In this document: positions 55,382-64,000 of the stretch, piece by piece
Numbering within the stretch: position 1 is the stretch's first letter
Layout of the letters: every line of letters begins with the position of its first letter
Source: Bordetella sp.
Lineage (GTDB): Bacteria > Pseudomonadota > Alphaproteobacteria > Caulobacterales > Caulobacteraceae
Assembly: GCA_017308115.1 (NCBI GenBank)
Contig: JAFKFS010000023.1
Span: forward strand, 1 to 64,000
DNA: 64,000 nucleotides
Direction: 5' to 3'
Position numbers and translations under genes: made by a program
Notes under the pieces: model-generated
Told to the model about the DNA's origin: nothing
What the model saw: the letters and a program-made list of their open reading frames with translations, nothing else
Databases searched by the model: none

Positions 55382-57487
55382 TTATTGCGCCGGAGCGGCC
55401 GGAGCGCCGTCCTTGTAGCGCGCGAACCATTCGATCATGGCGTTCATGCGGGCGGCGTTCTGGGACGGGCGGACAGCCAGGCTGTGGCCGACGCCGGGGA
55501 TCTTCACCAGGGCCGTGGGCACGCCGCGCAGCTGCAGGGCGGTGTAGTACTGCTCCGACTCGCTGACCGGGGTGCGGTAGTCCTCGTCGCCGACGACGAC
55601 CATGGTGGGCGTCTTCACATTGCCGACCAGCGACAGCGGCGACCGGCGCCAGTAGGCTTCCGGGTTCTCCCACGGATACTCGCCGAACCAGTAGCGGGCG
55701 AAGAAGGCCGGATTGTCGGCCGTCAGCACGAAGCTGGCCCAGTCGATGACCGGCTTCTGGACCACGGCGGCCTTGAAGCGGTCGGTCTTACCGACGATCC
55801 AGCTGGTCAGCACCCCGCCGCCCGAGCCGCCGGTGACGAACAGCCGGTTCGGATCGGCGACGCCCTGGGCGATCACGGCGTCGACGCTGCTGATCAGGTC
55901 GTCATAGTCGTTGGACGGATAGTTGTGGTGGATCAGGTTGGCGAACTCGTCGCCATAGGAGGTCGAGCCGCGCGGATTGACCGACAGCACCGCATAGCCG
56001 GCCGCGGCGAACAGCTGGTTGTCGGTGGCGAAGTGCGGGCCGTAGGCGGCGAAGGGACCGCCGTGAATCTCCAGCACCAGGGGATAGCGCCGGCCCTCCA
56101 CATAGTCGGCCGGCAGGGTCAGCCAGCTTTCGACCGCGCGCTGGTCGTGGGAGGAGGCGACCTGGACGCGGCGCACCTCGCCCAGGCGGCGGGCGCCCAG
56201 GAAGTCGGCGTTCAGGCGCGTCAGCTGGGTGCTGCGTCCGCCCTTCCACACGTGGACGTCGGCCGGGCGGCTGGAGTCGCCGCGCGTATAGGCGATGGCG
56301 CCGTCGTCGGCCACGGTGAAGCCGCCGCCGGTGTAGGGGCGGCCGAAGTCGTCGCCGGTCAGGTCTTCGATCAGCGGGGTGATCGCGCCGTCCAGCGACA
56401 CGCGGGCGACCTTGGTGCGGCCCTGGTCGTCATAGGCGACGTAGATCGAGCGGCCGTCGCGGCTCCACACCGGCGACTGGACCGAACGGTCCAGGCTCTC
56501 GGTCAGGACGCGGGGGTTGGAGCCGTCGGCGTCCATCACATGAAGGCGGGTGTTGTGATAGCCCATCCGCCTGTCGTCATAGCCGAGGTAGGCGATGCGG
56601 CGCCCGTCGGGCGAGGCGACAGGCGTGTTGTCGGGTCCGGCGCGGCTGGTCAGGGCGGTCAGGCCGCCGGTCTGGACGTCCAGGGCGTAGACTTCGCTGT
56701 CGGCGCCCTCGCGCTGCCAGTCGGGCCGACGGTTGGCGCTGAGATAGAGGGTGCGGGAATCGGCCGACCAGGACAGGCCGCCGCCGTGGTGGAAGTCGCC
56801 GTGCGTCAGCTGGCGCGCGCCGCCGCCCTGGGAGCCGACGACGAAGACGTGGCGGAAGCCGGGCTTCAGATAGCCCTGGCCGTCCGAGCGGTAGGTGACG
56901 CTGTCGATGATCTCCAGCGGCGGGGCCCATTGGGCGCCCTCGGGCTTGACCAAGGGCGAGCCGATCTTGGGCTTGTCGCCCGGAATCAGGACGGAATAGG
57001 CCAGTTGCTCGCCGTTGGGCGACCAGGTGACGCTGGACGGGGTGTTGGGCAGGTTGGTGACGCGAACCGCCTCGCCCGAGGCCATCCAGCGCACGAACAG
57101 CTGCGGCGCGCCGCTCTCGGCGCTGGAGATGTAGGACAGGCGCGTGCCGTCCGGCGACCAGCGCGGCTGGCGGTGCGAGCCGGCCGAGGCCACCAGGGGC
57201 GAATGGCGGCCGGTCTTGACGTCGATCAGCCAGATGGTCGGGCGCATCCGATCGGTCATGATGTCGGCCGTCTGGCGGACATAGGCGATCTGGCTGCCGT
57301 CCGGACTGATCTGGGCGTCGGAGGCGACTTCCATGCCGAACAGGTCCTGGGCCGTGAACAGGCCCCGGTCGGCGGCGGGCAGGGCGGGCGCGGCGGCCCG
57401 GCTGGCGGCAGGGCCGGCGGTTTGGGCCATCGCCGGCGCATGGGCGCTCAGGATCAGGGCGCAGGCCGCCCAGGCGAACTTATTCAT
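55382..57487 (-). CDS. Exported S9 family prolyl oligopeptidase-type peptidase
   Basis: A 701-residue secreted serine peptidase of the dipeptidyl-peptidase/acylaminoacyl-peptidase group. Signal peptide about 1-22 (ending AMAQ), a WD40-like beta-propeller (about 45-430, with ISPDGSQIAYV, RWSPDGTRLSYI and similar repeats), then an alpha/beta hydrolase domain. The nucleophile is in GGSGGGVLTSW, the acid in VVGDEDYRTPV, and the His in PGVGHSLAVR. The start at 57487 follows GAGGGGG; the frame is open 53 codons further upstream without a signal peptide. Confidence 0.93.
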   Translation of the reverse strand: MNKFAWAACALILSAHAPAMAQTAGPAASRAAAPALPAADRGLFTAQDLFGMEVASDAQISPDGSQIAYVRQTADIMTDRMRPTIWLIDVKTGRHSPLVASAGSHRQPRWSPDGTRLSYISSAESGAPQLFVRWMASGEAVRVTNLPNTPSSVTWSPNGEQLAYSVLIPGDKPKIGSPLVKPEGAQWAPPLEIIDSVTYRSDGQGYLKPGFRHVFVVGSQGGGARQLTHGDFHHGGGLSWSADSRTLYLSANRRPDWQREGADSEVYALDVQTGGLTALTSRAGPDNTPVASPDGRRIAYLGYDDRRMGYHNTRLHVMDADGSNPRVLTESLDRSVQSPVWSRDGRSIYVAYDDQGRTKVARVSLDGAITPLIEDLTGDDFGRPYTGGGFTVADDGAIAYTRGDSSRPADVHVWKGGRSTQLTRLNADFLGARRLGEVRRVQVASSHDQRAVESWLTLPADYVEGRRYPLVLEIHGGPFAAYGPHFATDNQLFAAAGYAVLSVNPRGSTSYGDEFANLIHHNYPSNDYDDLISSVDAVIAQGVADPNRLFVTGGSGGGVLTSWIVGKTDRFKAAVVQKPVIDWASFVLTADNPAFFARYWFGEYPWENPEAYWRRSPLSLVGNVKTPTMVVVGDEDYRTPVSESEQYYTALQLRGVPTALVKIPGVGHSLAVRPSQNAARMNAMIEWFARYKDGAPAAPAQ

Positions 57488-57545
57488 GGAAACCCCCTCT
57501 GGTTCGAGGGGGATCATAGAAAGGCGAAGGGGCTCGGCAAGAAGA

Positions 57546-57580
57546 GAAAGGGCCGCCGGAACGAATCCGACGGCCCTTTT
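57546..57580. terminator. Bidirectional-looking terminator after the autotransporter gene
   Basis: AAAGGGCCG...CGGCCCTTTTT pairs over 9 bases around GCCGGAACGAATCCGA-type loop sequence; the minus-strand reading follows the autotransporter stop by about 25 bases. A-runs and T-runs on the two sides would let it work in both directions. Confidence 0.82.
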
Positions 57581-57602
57581 TGACAGGGGTTCCGAAGAAA
57601 AA

Positions 57603-60600
57603 TCAGAACTTGAAGCTGGCCCGCAGCAGCAGGGTGTAGCGGACATAGTCCTCCAGCAGCTCGGCGTCGCCGGTGATGGACAGCAGCCCCAGGTCGTTGC
57701 CGACGTTCAGGCGGAAGCCCAGGATCGGCCCGCCGCCCTCGATGCTGGCGGGGTCCAGGGTGAAGGCGTCGCCGCCCGAAGCCAGACGGGCGATGGTCTG
57801 GCCCGCGTCGACCGAGAAGTTCTGACGCCAGCCGGCCCGGATTTCCGGACGAATCCAGCCGTCCTTGCCGAAGCCGTAGCCGATGTTGACGGCGGCCACG
57901 CCGGAGAACATATGGCCGTCGCGCTCGTCGATATCTAGGTCGAAGCCGTCGCCGCCGCCGACCTCCGTGCGGGCGTCCTCGCTCAGCGAGAAATACTCGA
58001 CATAGAGCTCGGGCCGGATGTTCACCCGGCCGAAGTGACGCTCATAGGAGGCGCCGCCTGCGGCCGCGAGGGTGAAGCCGTGCCAGTCCGATTCATTCTT
58101 CAGGTTGACGCCCTCGGCGACCAGCTTGCGCGTGGCGCTGAAGGTGGCGTAGCCCCCGGCGGCGCGCGCCCAGGTCGTCCAGTGCTGGCCTTGGGCGCGC
58201 CAGTAGAGGCCCAGCTCCAGCAGGCTGGCCGAGAGGACCTCTTCCGCCGCCGATTCCGGGTCTTCCAGGTCCGATGAGGTGAAGGCCGCCGTCAGGCCGA
58301 AGGCGCCCATATTGGTGCCGCGCTCGACGCCGCCGGCCAGGCCGAAGCCCTCGGAGCGGAAGCCGTAGCTGTCGGTCTTGTCCTTGTCGGCGTAGAAGTT
58401 GATCTCCTGCACCCAGGCGCTGGTCTCGCCCGGCGCCGCAGCGGCGTTGCGGCCCGTCAGGGCGCGGGTCACCGCATCGACGCCGCTGGCCAGCGACATC
58501 AGCGGGCCGCCCGAGTGGTCGGGCAGCAACTGCTGATAGATGTTGAAGAAGCCGTCGCGGTCCGTCTGGTTCAGCATGGCCGCGCGGATCACCTCATTGT
58601 CGGCCAGACCGGCGTAGAGGACGTCATAGGCGGCGGCCTCGGCCTTGATCATGCCGGCCTCTTGCGTCGTGCGGCGGCGGGCGTCGACCGTCAGCTTTCC
58701 GGCGGCGTCGTCGATATTGGCGCTGATCACGAAGGCGTAGGGCGAGTTGGACTGCAGCGCATTCTGGTCGATGGCGCCGACGTTCAGGTCCCCGGCCTCG
58801 ATGATGGTGAAGGAGGTCGGGTCTTGGATCAGGGAGTTGAAGCGCACGCCCAGGCCCGCGCCGTCGGCCAGGTCGGCGCGGCCGCTGACCTTGAAGCCGC
58901 CGGAGGTCTCGTTGGCGGGGTCCAGGGTCACGATCAGCTTGCTGTCCGCGCCGATGTTCAGGTCGCTGATCTGCAACTGGCCCGTATGGCGCGCGTCCAG
59001 CGTGCCCTTGGAGACGTCGATGCCGAGCTGGCCGTCGCCGTTGGACAGCTTGCCCGTCACCACGGCGCCGCCGCTGATGGACAGGCGGTCGGCGCCGGTT
59101 CCGAAGGAGATGTCGCCGATCACCGAGCCGTTGCGGATGTCCAGCACATCGGCGCCCGAGCCCAGGCGGATATCGCCGCGGATGATGGGCTCGTTGGCGT
59201 CGGGCACGCCGTCCGCGTCGGCGTCGGGCAACTTGTGATCGGGGATGACGACGCCGTCCTGGATCAGGGTCACGCCCGTGGTGTTGGCGCTGACGTCCAC
59301 GGCGACGGTCGAGCCGGTCTGGGCCACGTCCGCCTCGGGGGTGATGACCGCCTGAATGATGCCGGTGTTGGTGATGGTGGTCAGCGTGCCGGATTTGTCG
59401 CGCACGGCGACCGCGTCGGCCTTGGAGCCGCTGACCCCGGCTGACAGGGTTCCCGAATTGGTCAGGGAGGCGACGTTGGCGCCCTGGTCGATCAGCACGC
59501 CTGCGGCCACATTAGACTCTGAGCCCGCCGAGACGCTCTGGATCACGCCGGAGTTGAAGATGTCCGCCGCCGAGGCGCCCGTCCCGATCCGGATGGCGGT
59601 GCTGTCGCCCGTGTTCGCGGAGGCGTTGATGGAGCCTTCGTTGCGCAGGCCGCCGGCCACGGTCACGGACTGGCCCGCGCCGCCGATCTGAACGGCGGTG
59701 GCGTCGATGTTCTTGTAGACGCCGGCCGCCTCGATGGCGCCGCGATTGATCAGGCCATAGGCGTCGTCCCCGGCGCCGACGGCGCCCAGGCTGATCGCCT
59801 TGTCAGCCGAGCCGACCAGAACCGCCGGGGCTCCGCCGAACGCGCGGATGGAGGCGGTCGTCTCCTGGGCGTCGAGGATGCCGTCCTTGTCGCGGTCGGT
59901 GTCCGCCTTCTCTGCCTCGGTGGCGTCTTCGCCCAATGCGGGGGGAGGGGCGTCGAACACCACGCCTCCGGTGACGTCCGCGGCGATGCGGACAGCCGGG
60001 CCGCCCTGCAGCAGGTCGTCGGCGTCGAGGTTCTCGAGATAGGTCACGCCCTCGACCGTCTGACCCGAGGTCGGCTTGCTGGTCGGCGCCGTGGTGTAGC
60101 GGTAGCCGGTCGCGGCCACGGCGCCCTGAATCTTGACCGCGCCGTCGACCGCGCCGTCCACGGCGACGCCGACGGCGTTTTCGCCCACGGCGCTGACGCT
60201 GCCGAGGACGGTGACGTCGCCCGTGACGGCGCCCGTCGTGCGGATGCCGTAGGTGTTGTTGCCGATGACGCTGATCTGGCCCTGGCTGAAGAGGTCGCCG
60301 ATCAGCGGCGCCTCGACCGTCAGGCCCGACGAGTTATTGCCCTCGACCTTGATCGAGCCGGACGATTCGATGCGGATGTCTCCGACCAGCGGCGCCGAGC
60401 CCGTGACGCGCACGCCGTGCCGGTTCGTTCCGTCGGCGAACGGGCCGTCCAGATCGCCGTCCTTGTCGTCGTCCTTATACTCCTCGATGGAGTCGGTGAT
60501 GTTGATCGCGCCGGCGATGGTGACGTCGCCGGTGTTCCCGCCGTTGACCAGGACGCCCGTGGCGCCGTCGGCGGCCTTGAGCATGTCGATCTTGGACCCG

Positions 60601-60824
60601 GACTCCAGCTTCACGTCATTGCTGGAATCCAGCGTCACGGCGGCGCCCGACGTCACGGTGATCGACCCGCCGCTGGCCATGCGCACGTCGTCCGGCGCTC
60701 CGTTGTTGGCGGTCGAGGTGCTGATGGGCGTCGTCCGCGCGGTGGAGATGACCTGTTCAGCCTGAACGCCGGAAGCGACCAACAAGGGAGCGATCGCAAC
60801 GGCGCTCGCGAGCAGAATACGCAT
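57603..60824 (-). CDS. Autotransporter with calcium-binding-type repeats in the passenger
   Basis: A 1073-residue type V secretion protein. Signal peptide about 1-22 (ending GVQAE), a passenger of about 750 residues rich in Gly/Ala/Asn/Thr with beta-helix-like repeats (TNSGTLSAGV, INRGAIEAAG, NTGIIQAV), and a C-terminal 12-strand barrel (from about 800, WVQEINFYADKDKTDSYGFR) ending RYTLLLRASFKF with the final Phe typical for BAM recognition. Three thrombospondin type 3-like Asp motifs lie in the passenger (KDDDKDGDLDG, DTDRDKDGILDAQE, DADADGVPDANE). The start is ATG 60824; the open frame further upstream is not protein-like. Confidence 0.9.
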   Translation of the reverse strand: MRILLASAVAIAPLLVASGVQAEQVISTARTTPISTSTANNGAPDDVRMASGGSITVTSGAAVTLDSSNDVKLESGSKIDMLKAADGATGVLVNGGNTGDVTIAGAINITDSIEEYKDDDKDGDLDGPFADGTNRHGVRVTGSAPLVGDIRIESSGSIKVEGNNSSGLTVEAPLIGDLFSQGQISVIGNNTYGIRTTGAVTGDVTVLGSVSAVGENAVGVAVDGAVDGAVKIQGAVAATGYRYTTAPTSKPTSGQTVEGVTYLENLDADDLLQGGPAVRIAADVTGGVVFDAPPPALGEDATEAEKADTDRDKDGILDAQETTASIRAFGGAPAVLVGSADKAISLGAVGAGDDAYGLINRGAIEAAGVYKNIDATAVQIGGAGQSVTVAGGLRNEGSINASANTGDSTAIRIGTGASAADIFNSGVIQSVSAGSESNVAAGVLIDQGANVASLTNSGTLSAGVSGSKADAVAVRDKSGTLTTITNTGIIQAVITPEADVAQTGSTVAVDVSANTTGVTLIQDGVVIPDHKLPDADADGVPDANEPIIRGDIRLGSGADVLDIRNGSVIGDISFGTGADRLSISGGAVVTGKLSNGDGQLGIDVSKGTLDARHTGQLQISDLNIGADSKLIVTLDPANETSGGFKVSGRADLADGAGLGVRFNSLIQDPTSFTIIEAGDLNVGAIDQNALQSNSPYAFVISANIDDAAGKLTVDARRRTTQEAGMIKAEAAAYDVLYAGLADNEVIRAAMLNQTDRDGFFNIYQQLLPDHSGGPLMSLASGVDAVTRALTGRNAAAAPGETSAWVQEINFYADKDKTDSYGFRSEGFGLAGGVERGTNMGAFGLTAAFTSSDLEDPESAAEEVLSASLLELGLYWRAQGQHWTTWARAAGGYATFSATRKLVAEGVNLKNESDWHGFTLAAAGGASYERHFGRVNIRPELYVEYFSLSEDARTEVGGGDGFDLDIDERDGHMFSGVAAVNIGYGFGKDGWIRPEIRAGWRQNFSVDAGQTIARLASGGDAFTLDPASIEGGGPILGFRLNVGNDLGLLSITGDAELLEDYVRYTLLLRASFKF

Positions 60825-61124
60825 TCGTAAGAAACCCCTCGTGGTCGCACGCGCAAGGATTGAAGGCGCCCCTCCTAACAGGGTCCGCGCCCGCACGCCC
60901 CAAGTTTCTCTAATTTGAGGCGAATGCAAGGCCCGGCCTATGGGCCCCAAGCTGAACGGCGGATGAAAGGCGCTGACGCGCGACCGGATCGCAACGCCCT
61001 CTTGAGCGTAGCGGTTCGAGGCGTTAGGGGCCGAAAACCCACGGCGAAGATCCGCCGCGCCCGTCGCATCCAAAGCCGGAGCTTTAGCGTTAGCGTGAAG
61101 AACGACAGGCGGAAGGTCCATCGC
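60825..61124. other. Divergent intergenic region, autotransporter/glycosyltransferase
   Basis: These 300 bases separate the start codons of two divergent genes. Apart from the ribosome binding sites at each end (including GGAAGG before the glycosyltransferase), I see no gene, clear promoter consensus or strong hairpin. The lower-GC stretch TTTCTCTAATTTGAGG near 60904-60919 is a candidate promoter area. Confidence 0.5.
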
Positions 61125-62378
61125 ATGAGCGTGAGCCCTATCGAGGTCCAGGAAAGCGAACTGAGGCTGTTCCCTGGCCTGGACGAAGAGGTGGCCGAAA
61201 CCCTGCGGGCGATGAAGGCCGCGGCGGGCGCCGACGCCCGGCCGCGTCTTGTGGACACGACCATGCTGTTCGCGCCGCGCTCCGGCGGGGTGAAGCGCTA
61301 TCTGCTGTCGAAGAAGAGCTGGCTGGAGACCCATCGGCCGGGGGTGACGCACAATCTGGTGGTGCCGGGCGCCGGGTACAGGGTCGAGCCGGACGGCGTC
61401 GTCCGCCTCCATGCGCCCAAGCTGCCTTTCGGCGACGGCTATCGCTGGCCCGGTTCGGTGCGGCGCTGGGGCGCGTGGGTGTCGGCCCTCAATCCGACGC
61501 TGATCGAGGCGGGGGACCCCTATACGCCCGGGCAGGGCGCGCTGGAGGCGGGCCAGAGGGTCGGTTGCCCGGTGGTCGGCTTCTGTCACTCCGATCCGGC
61601 CGCCCTGGCGGCCCTGCATTTCGGCGAATGGGCCAAGAAGCCGGTCGAAAAGCGTTGGGCCCGGCTGTTCTCGCAATTCGACCGGGTCGTGTCGCCCAGC
61701 CGGTTCATCGCCGATCGCTTGGAGGAGGCGGGGGTGGGCGGCATCGTGATTCGGCCGCTGGGGGTCGAGGTCGACACCTTCCATCCCGATCGCCGGGATC
61801 GCGACTGGCTGCTGAAGAAGCTGGGGCTGGGGGCGGACGCCCGCCTGCTGTGCTTCGCGGGACGTCCGGCCAAGGAGAAGAACGTCGGCGTCCTGATCGA
61901 CGCGGTGCAGCGCCTGGGCGCGCCCTATCATCTGGTGCTGGTGGGCGCCGGGGCGGGGATGCCGCCCGAGGACCGGGTCATCTCCCTGCCGTACGAGAAG
62001 GACCCGCGCGCGGTGGCGCGCATCATCGCCAGCTGCGACGCCTTCGTGCACGCCAACGACAAGGAGCCGTTCGGCCTGATCGTGCTGGAGGCCATGGCCT
62101 GCGGCCGGGCCGTGGTGGGCGTCAATTCCGGCGGGGTGGCCGAGACGGTGGACGAAGGGGTCGGCCAACTGGCGGTGTCGCCCGACCCGGTCGACTACGC
62201 CGAGGCGATCGAGGCCCTGTTCGCGCGCGACGTCGAGGCCCTGGGCCGGGCGGCGCGGGTGAAGGCGGTCGAGCAGTTCGCCTGGAACCGCGTCTTCGAG
62301 GACCTGACCATGGTGTATGGCGAACTGACCGGGAAGGCCGAATTCGTCACGCCGCGAGACGCCCTGCCGATCATCTAG
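61125..62378 (+). CDS. Glycosyltransferase family 4-type
   Basis: A 417-residue GT-B fold transferase acting on the cytoplasmic face, probably in lipid-linked glycan or polysaccharide synthesis. The C-terminal Glycos_transf_1 domain has LCFAGRPAKEKNVGVLIDAV and the donor-binding EPFGLIVLEAMACGRAVVGV (E-x7-E). The N-terminal acceptor half contains FAPRSGGVKRYL. GGAAGG lies 8 bases upstream of ATG 61125. The sugar and acceptor are unknown. Confidence 0.88.
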   Translation: MSVSPIEVQESELRLFPGLDEEVAETLRAMKAAAGADARPRLVDTTMLFAPRSGGVKRYLLSKKSWLETHRPGVTHNLVVPGAGYRVEPDGVVRLHAPKLPFGDGYRWPGSVRRWGAWVSALNPTLIEAGDPYTPGQGALEAGQRVGCPVVGFCHSDPAALAALHFGEWAKKPVEKRWARLFSQFDRVVSPSRFIADRLEEAGVGGIVIRPLGVEVDTFHPDRRDRDWLLKKLGLGADARLLCFAGRPAKEKNVGVLIDAVQRLGAPYHLVLVGAGAGMPPEDRVISLPYEKDPRAVARIIASCDAFVHANDKEPFGLIVLEAMACGRAVVGVNSGGVAETVDEGVGQLAVSPDPVDYAEAIEALFARDVEALGRAARVKAVEQFAWNRVFEDLTMVYGELTGKAEFVTPRDALPII

Positions 62379-62528
62379 CCGCCTGTCCGGGGAGGCCTGG
62401 GCCTGTCCCGAAAGCCTGGCGCTCCGCCGGGGCCGAACAGGCGTGCGAAATCCCCGTGCGGGACCGTCTCTGGTTTTCGGAGATCGAGGGAGAAGGGCGG
62501 CGCGCCACTCCCTCATGTCTGAGCGGAG

Positions 62529-62605
62529 TGGCGCGAGTGACGGGGCTCGAACCCGCGACCTCCGGCGTGACAGGCCGGCACTCTAACCAACTGAGCTACA
62601 CCCGC
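62529..62605 (-). tRNA. tRNA-Asp (anticodon GTC)
   Basis: A complete 77-base cloverleaf on the minus strand, starting GCGGGTGTAGCTCAGTTGGT, with anticodon loop CTGTCAC (GTC), T-loop GGTTCGAGCC and encoded CCA. The 7-bp acceptor stem closes (GCGGGTG with CACTCGC, one G-U pair) with G as discriminator. Confidence 0.97.
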
Positions 62606-62700
62606 GTTTCCCGTTCCGAAGCGCTGTGCGCCCCGGCGAGGGGCGTCGTTTAGGCGGGGCCGCGCCGCACGTCAAGCGACGCGGCTGTGGATAAATCAAA

Positions 62701-64000
62701 TCAGCGCGCGGAGGGCGCGGCGGCCGCCTGGGGCGGGGCGGCGGGCCCCGCGATGCCGCCGTCGGCCGGAAGCTGCGAGGCCGTCGCGGGCGGGGGCGGT
62801 TCGTAGTGGACGCCCACGCCCGGCCCCAGCGGCAGGTCCAGCGCCACCCAGGCCGCCACCATGATCAGGCCCGCGATCAGGAAGGCTCCGGCGTAGGGCA
62901 GCATGGTCGCCATCAGCGAGCCCAGGCCGAACTTCGGGTCCCAGCGCTGGGCGAAGGTCAGGATCAGAGGGAAGTAGCTCATCAGAGGGGTGGCGATGTT
63001 GGTGACGGAATCGCCCATGCGATAGGCGGCGGTGGTCATCTCGGGGCTGATGCCCAGCAGCATGAACATGGGCACGACGATGGGGGCCAGCGCCGACCAC
63101 TTGGCCGAGGCCGAGCCGATGAACAGGTCGAAGACGCAGGACACCAGCACCACCATGATCAGCAGCAACGGCGTCGGCAGGGCCAGTTCGCGTAGGGAGG
63201 CGGCGGCGTTGACCGCCAGGATCGGCCCCAGGCCCGACCAGTTGAACATGGCGACGAAGTGGGCGGCGAAGAAGGCCAGGACGATGTAGGGGGCCAGTTG
63301 GCTGATCCCCTCGCGCATCATCCGCACCAGGTCGTGGTGGGTCTTGATGGAGCCCGAGCCTGCGCCGAAAGCCGCGCCCGCCATGAAGAAGGTCAGGGCG
63401 AAGAAGGCCACCAGCGAGCGATACAGGGGATTGAAGCGCTGCTCCGGCTCGGCGTCGGCGTCGACGAAGGGCGAGCCGGGCAGGAAGGTGACGGCGGCCC
63501 AGACGGCGATCATGGCCAGGATGGTCAGGCCCGCCCAGGCCAGGCCGCGCTTCTCGGCGGCGGTCAGGGGCGTCTTCTCCTCGGCCGCGACCGGCGCGGC
63601 GTCGTGGGGAATCCAGGCGCCCAGGCGCGGCTCGATCACCCGGTCGGTCAGGAACCAGACGATGGGGGTGAAGACGATCACCACCCCGACGATGAAGAAC
63701 CAGTTGCCCGCGATGCTGACGGCGTAGGACGGATCGATCAGATGGGCGGCGGGCTCGGTGATGCCCAGGATCAGGGCGTCGCTGGCGCCGGGGAACAGAT
63801 TGCCCGCATAGCCGCCCGACACGGCGGCGAAACCCGCCGCCAGGCCCGCCAGCGGGTGGCGTCCCGCTGCGGCGAAGATGACGGCCGCCAGAGGAATCAC
63901 CACGACATAGGAGGCGTCCGAGGCGTGGTGGGACACCATGCCGGTGATCACCACGATCGGCGTCAGGATGAAGCGGGGCGCGTTCAGCAAGGCGCCCCTG
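62701..64000 (-). CDS. AbgT family transporter, N-terminus beyond the window
   Basis: At least 433 residues of a polytopic inner-membrane protein of the AbgT family (p-aminobenzoyl-glutamate uptake, or sulfonamide export in some members). Family motifs are APRFILTPIVVITGMVSHHASDASYVV-like opening, ASDALILGITEPAAHLIDPSY, and near the end GSASAKWSALAPIVVPMFML and YRMGDSVTNIATPLMSYFPL. About 80-90 residues are missing because the gene crosses base 64000; no stop interrupts the frame at the edge. A Pro/Ala-rich tail of about 40 residues ends the protein. It is just downstream of tRNA-Asp in sequence and on the same strand. Confidence 0.9.
   Translation of the reverse strand, partial: RGALLNAPRFILTPIVVITGMVSHHASDASYVVVIPLAAVIFAAAGRHPLAGLAAGFAAVSGGYAGNLFPGASDALILGITEPAAHLIDPSYAVSIAGNWFFIVGVVIVFTPIVWFLTDRVIEPRLGAWIPHDAAPVAAEEKTPLTAAEKRGLAWAGLTILAMIAVWAAVTFLPGSPFVDADAEPEQRFNPLYRSLVAFFALTFFMAGAAFGAGSGSIKTHHDLVRMMREGISQLAPYIVLAFFAAHFVAMFNWSGLGPILAVNAAASLRELALPTPLLLIMVVLVSCVFDLFIGSASAKWSALAPIVVPMFMLLGISPEMTTAAYRMGDSVTNIATPLMSYFPLILTFAQRWDPKFGLGSLMATMLPYAGAFLIAGLIMVAAWVALDLPLGPGVGVHYEPPPPATASQLPADGGIAGPAAPPQAAAAPSAR

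Noticed and set aside
57603..62516. Extension of the autotransporter frame to 1637 codons
   Set aside because: The upstream 560 codons are antisense to the glycosyltransferase, and the true signal peptide begins at 60824.

Overview
The window looks like a chromosomal segment of a Caulobacterales bacterium, most likely Brevundimonas or a close relative. The DNA is GC-rich, with G or C at most third codon positions. Supporting signals are LexA boxes of the alphaproteobacterial form GTTC-N7-GTTC, flagellins next to a FlaEY-like gene under a sigma-54 promoter, the gltA/gltX/comEC/lexA neighbourhood, and a GyrA quinolone region with Ala and Met at E. coli positions 83 and 87, as reported for Brevundimonas. 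No prophage integrase, insertion sequence, rRNA operon or CRISPR array was seen.

Region by region. 1-4.7 kb (minus strand): two tandem M28 peptidases (the first cut by the window edge), metY and ychF. 5.0-9.4 kb (minus): a copper-uptake operon of DUF2946/CruR-like leader protein, TonB-dependent receptor, PepSY membrane protein and PCu(A)C chaperone; the leader protein ends in two RAPP motifs of the kind found in ribosome-arrest peptides. 9.5-12.6 kb (plus): two tandem DUF4139 proteins. 12.7-16.3 kb (minus): pth, rplY, a lipoprotein and prs, which with ychF form the usual prs-rplY-pth-ychF order, here interrupted by the copper and DUF4139 genes. 16.5-19.2 kb: bamD and recN. 19.16-19.75 kb: a GIY-YIG nuclease gene bracketed at 10-11 bp by two long inverted-repeat elements; a third copy lies after comEC.

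19.7-23.2 kb (minus): an RNase H-fold-like conserved protein, a membrane protein, xth and a three-repeat secreted protein. 23.3-28.2 kb (plus): MBL hydrolase plus enoyl-CoA hydratase, GNAT, and an overlapping DUF1285-NUDIX-cca operon, facing an EEP-family protein. 29.4-32.3 kb (plus): a compact phage-type module (DUF2793 glycine-rich tail fibre, small protein, holin-like, M15 endolysin, Rz and overlapping Rz1 spanins) joined by ATGA overlaps, with its first ribosome binding site buried in a hairpin; no capsid, portal or integrase genes are near, which suggests an unlinked gene-transfer-agent lysis/adsorption locus. 32.5-37.7 kb: flagellin, FlaG, second flagellin and FlaEY-like protein. 37.8-41.8 kb: two small envelope proteins, SOS-controlled ssb, a secreted deoxyribosyltransferase-like protein, an EamA transporter and sodC.

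41.9-47.8 kb (plus): gyrA, class IV aminotransferase, coaD, an exported cyclophilin and a broken second cyclophilin. 47.8-49.2 kb (minus): small hypothetical proteins and a LuxR-type helix-turn-helix locus with conflicting reading frames. 49.4-55.3 kb: gltA and gltX (minus), comEC (plus), repeat element, lexA (minus) with two LexA boxes. 55.4-62.4 kb: an exported S9 peptidase and a large autotransporter with calcium-binding-type repeats (minus), then a glycosyltransferase (plus). 62.5-64.0 kb (minus): tRNA-Asp(GTC) and an AbgT-family transporter running off the window.

Functional themes are DNA damage (recN, ssb, lexA, xth, gyrA), envelope biogenesis (bamD, autotransporter, secreted peptidases, cyclophilin), copper handling, motility, and a domesticated phage lysis module.
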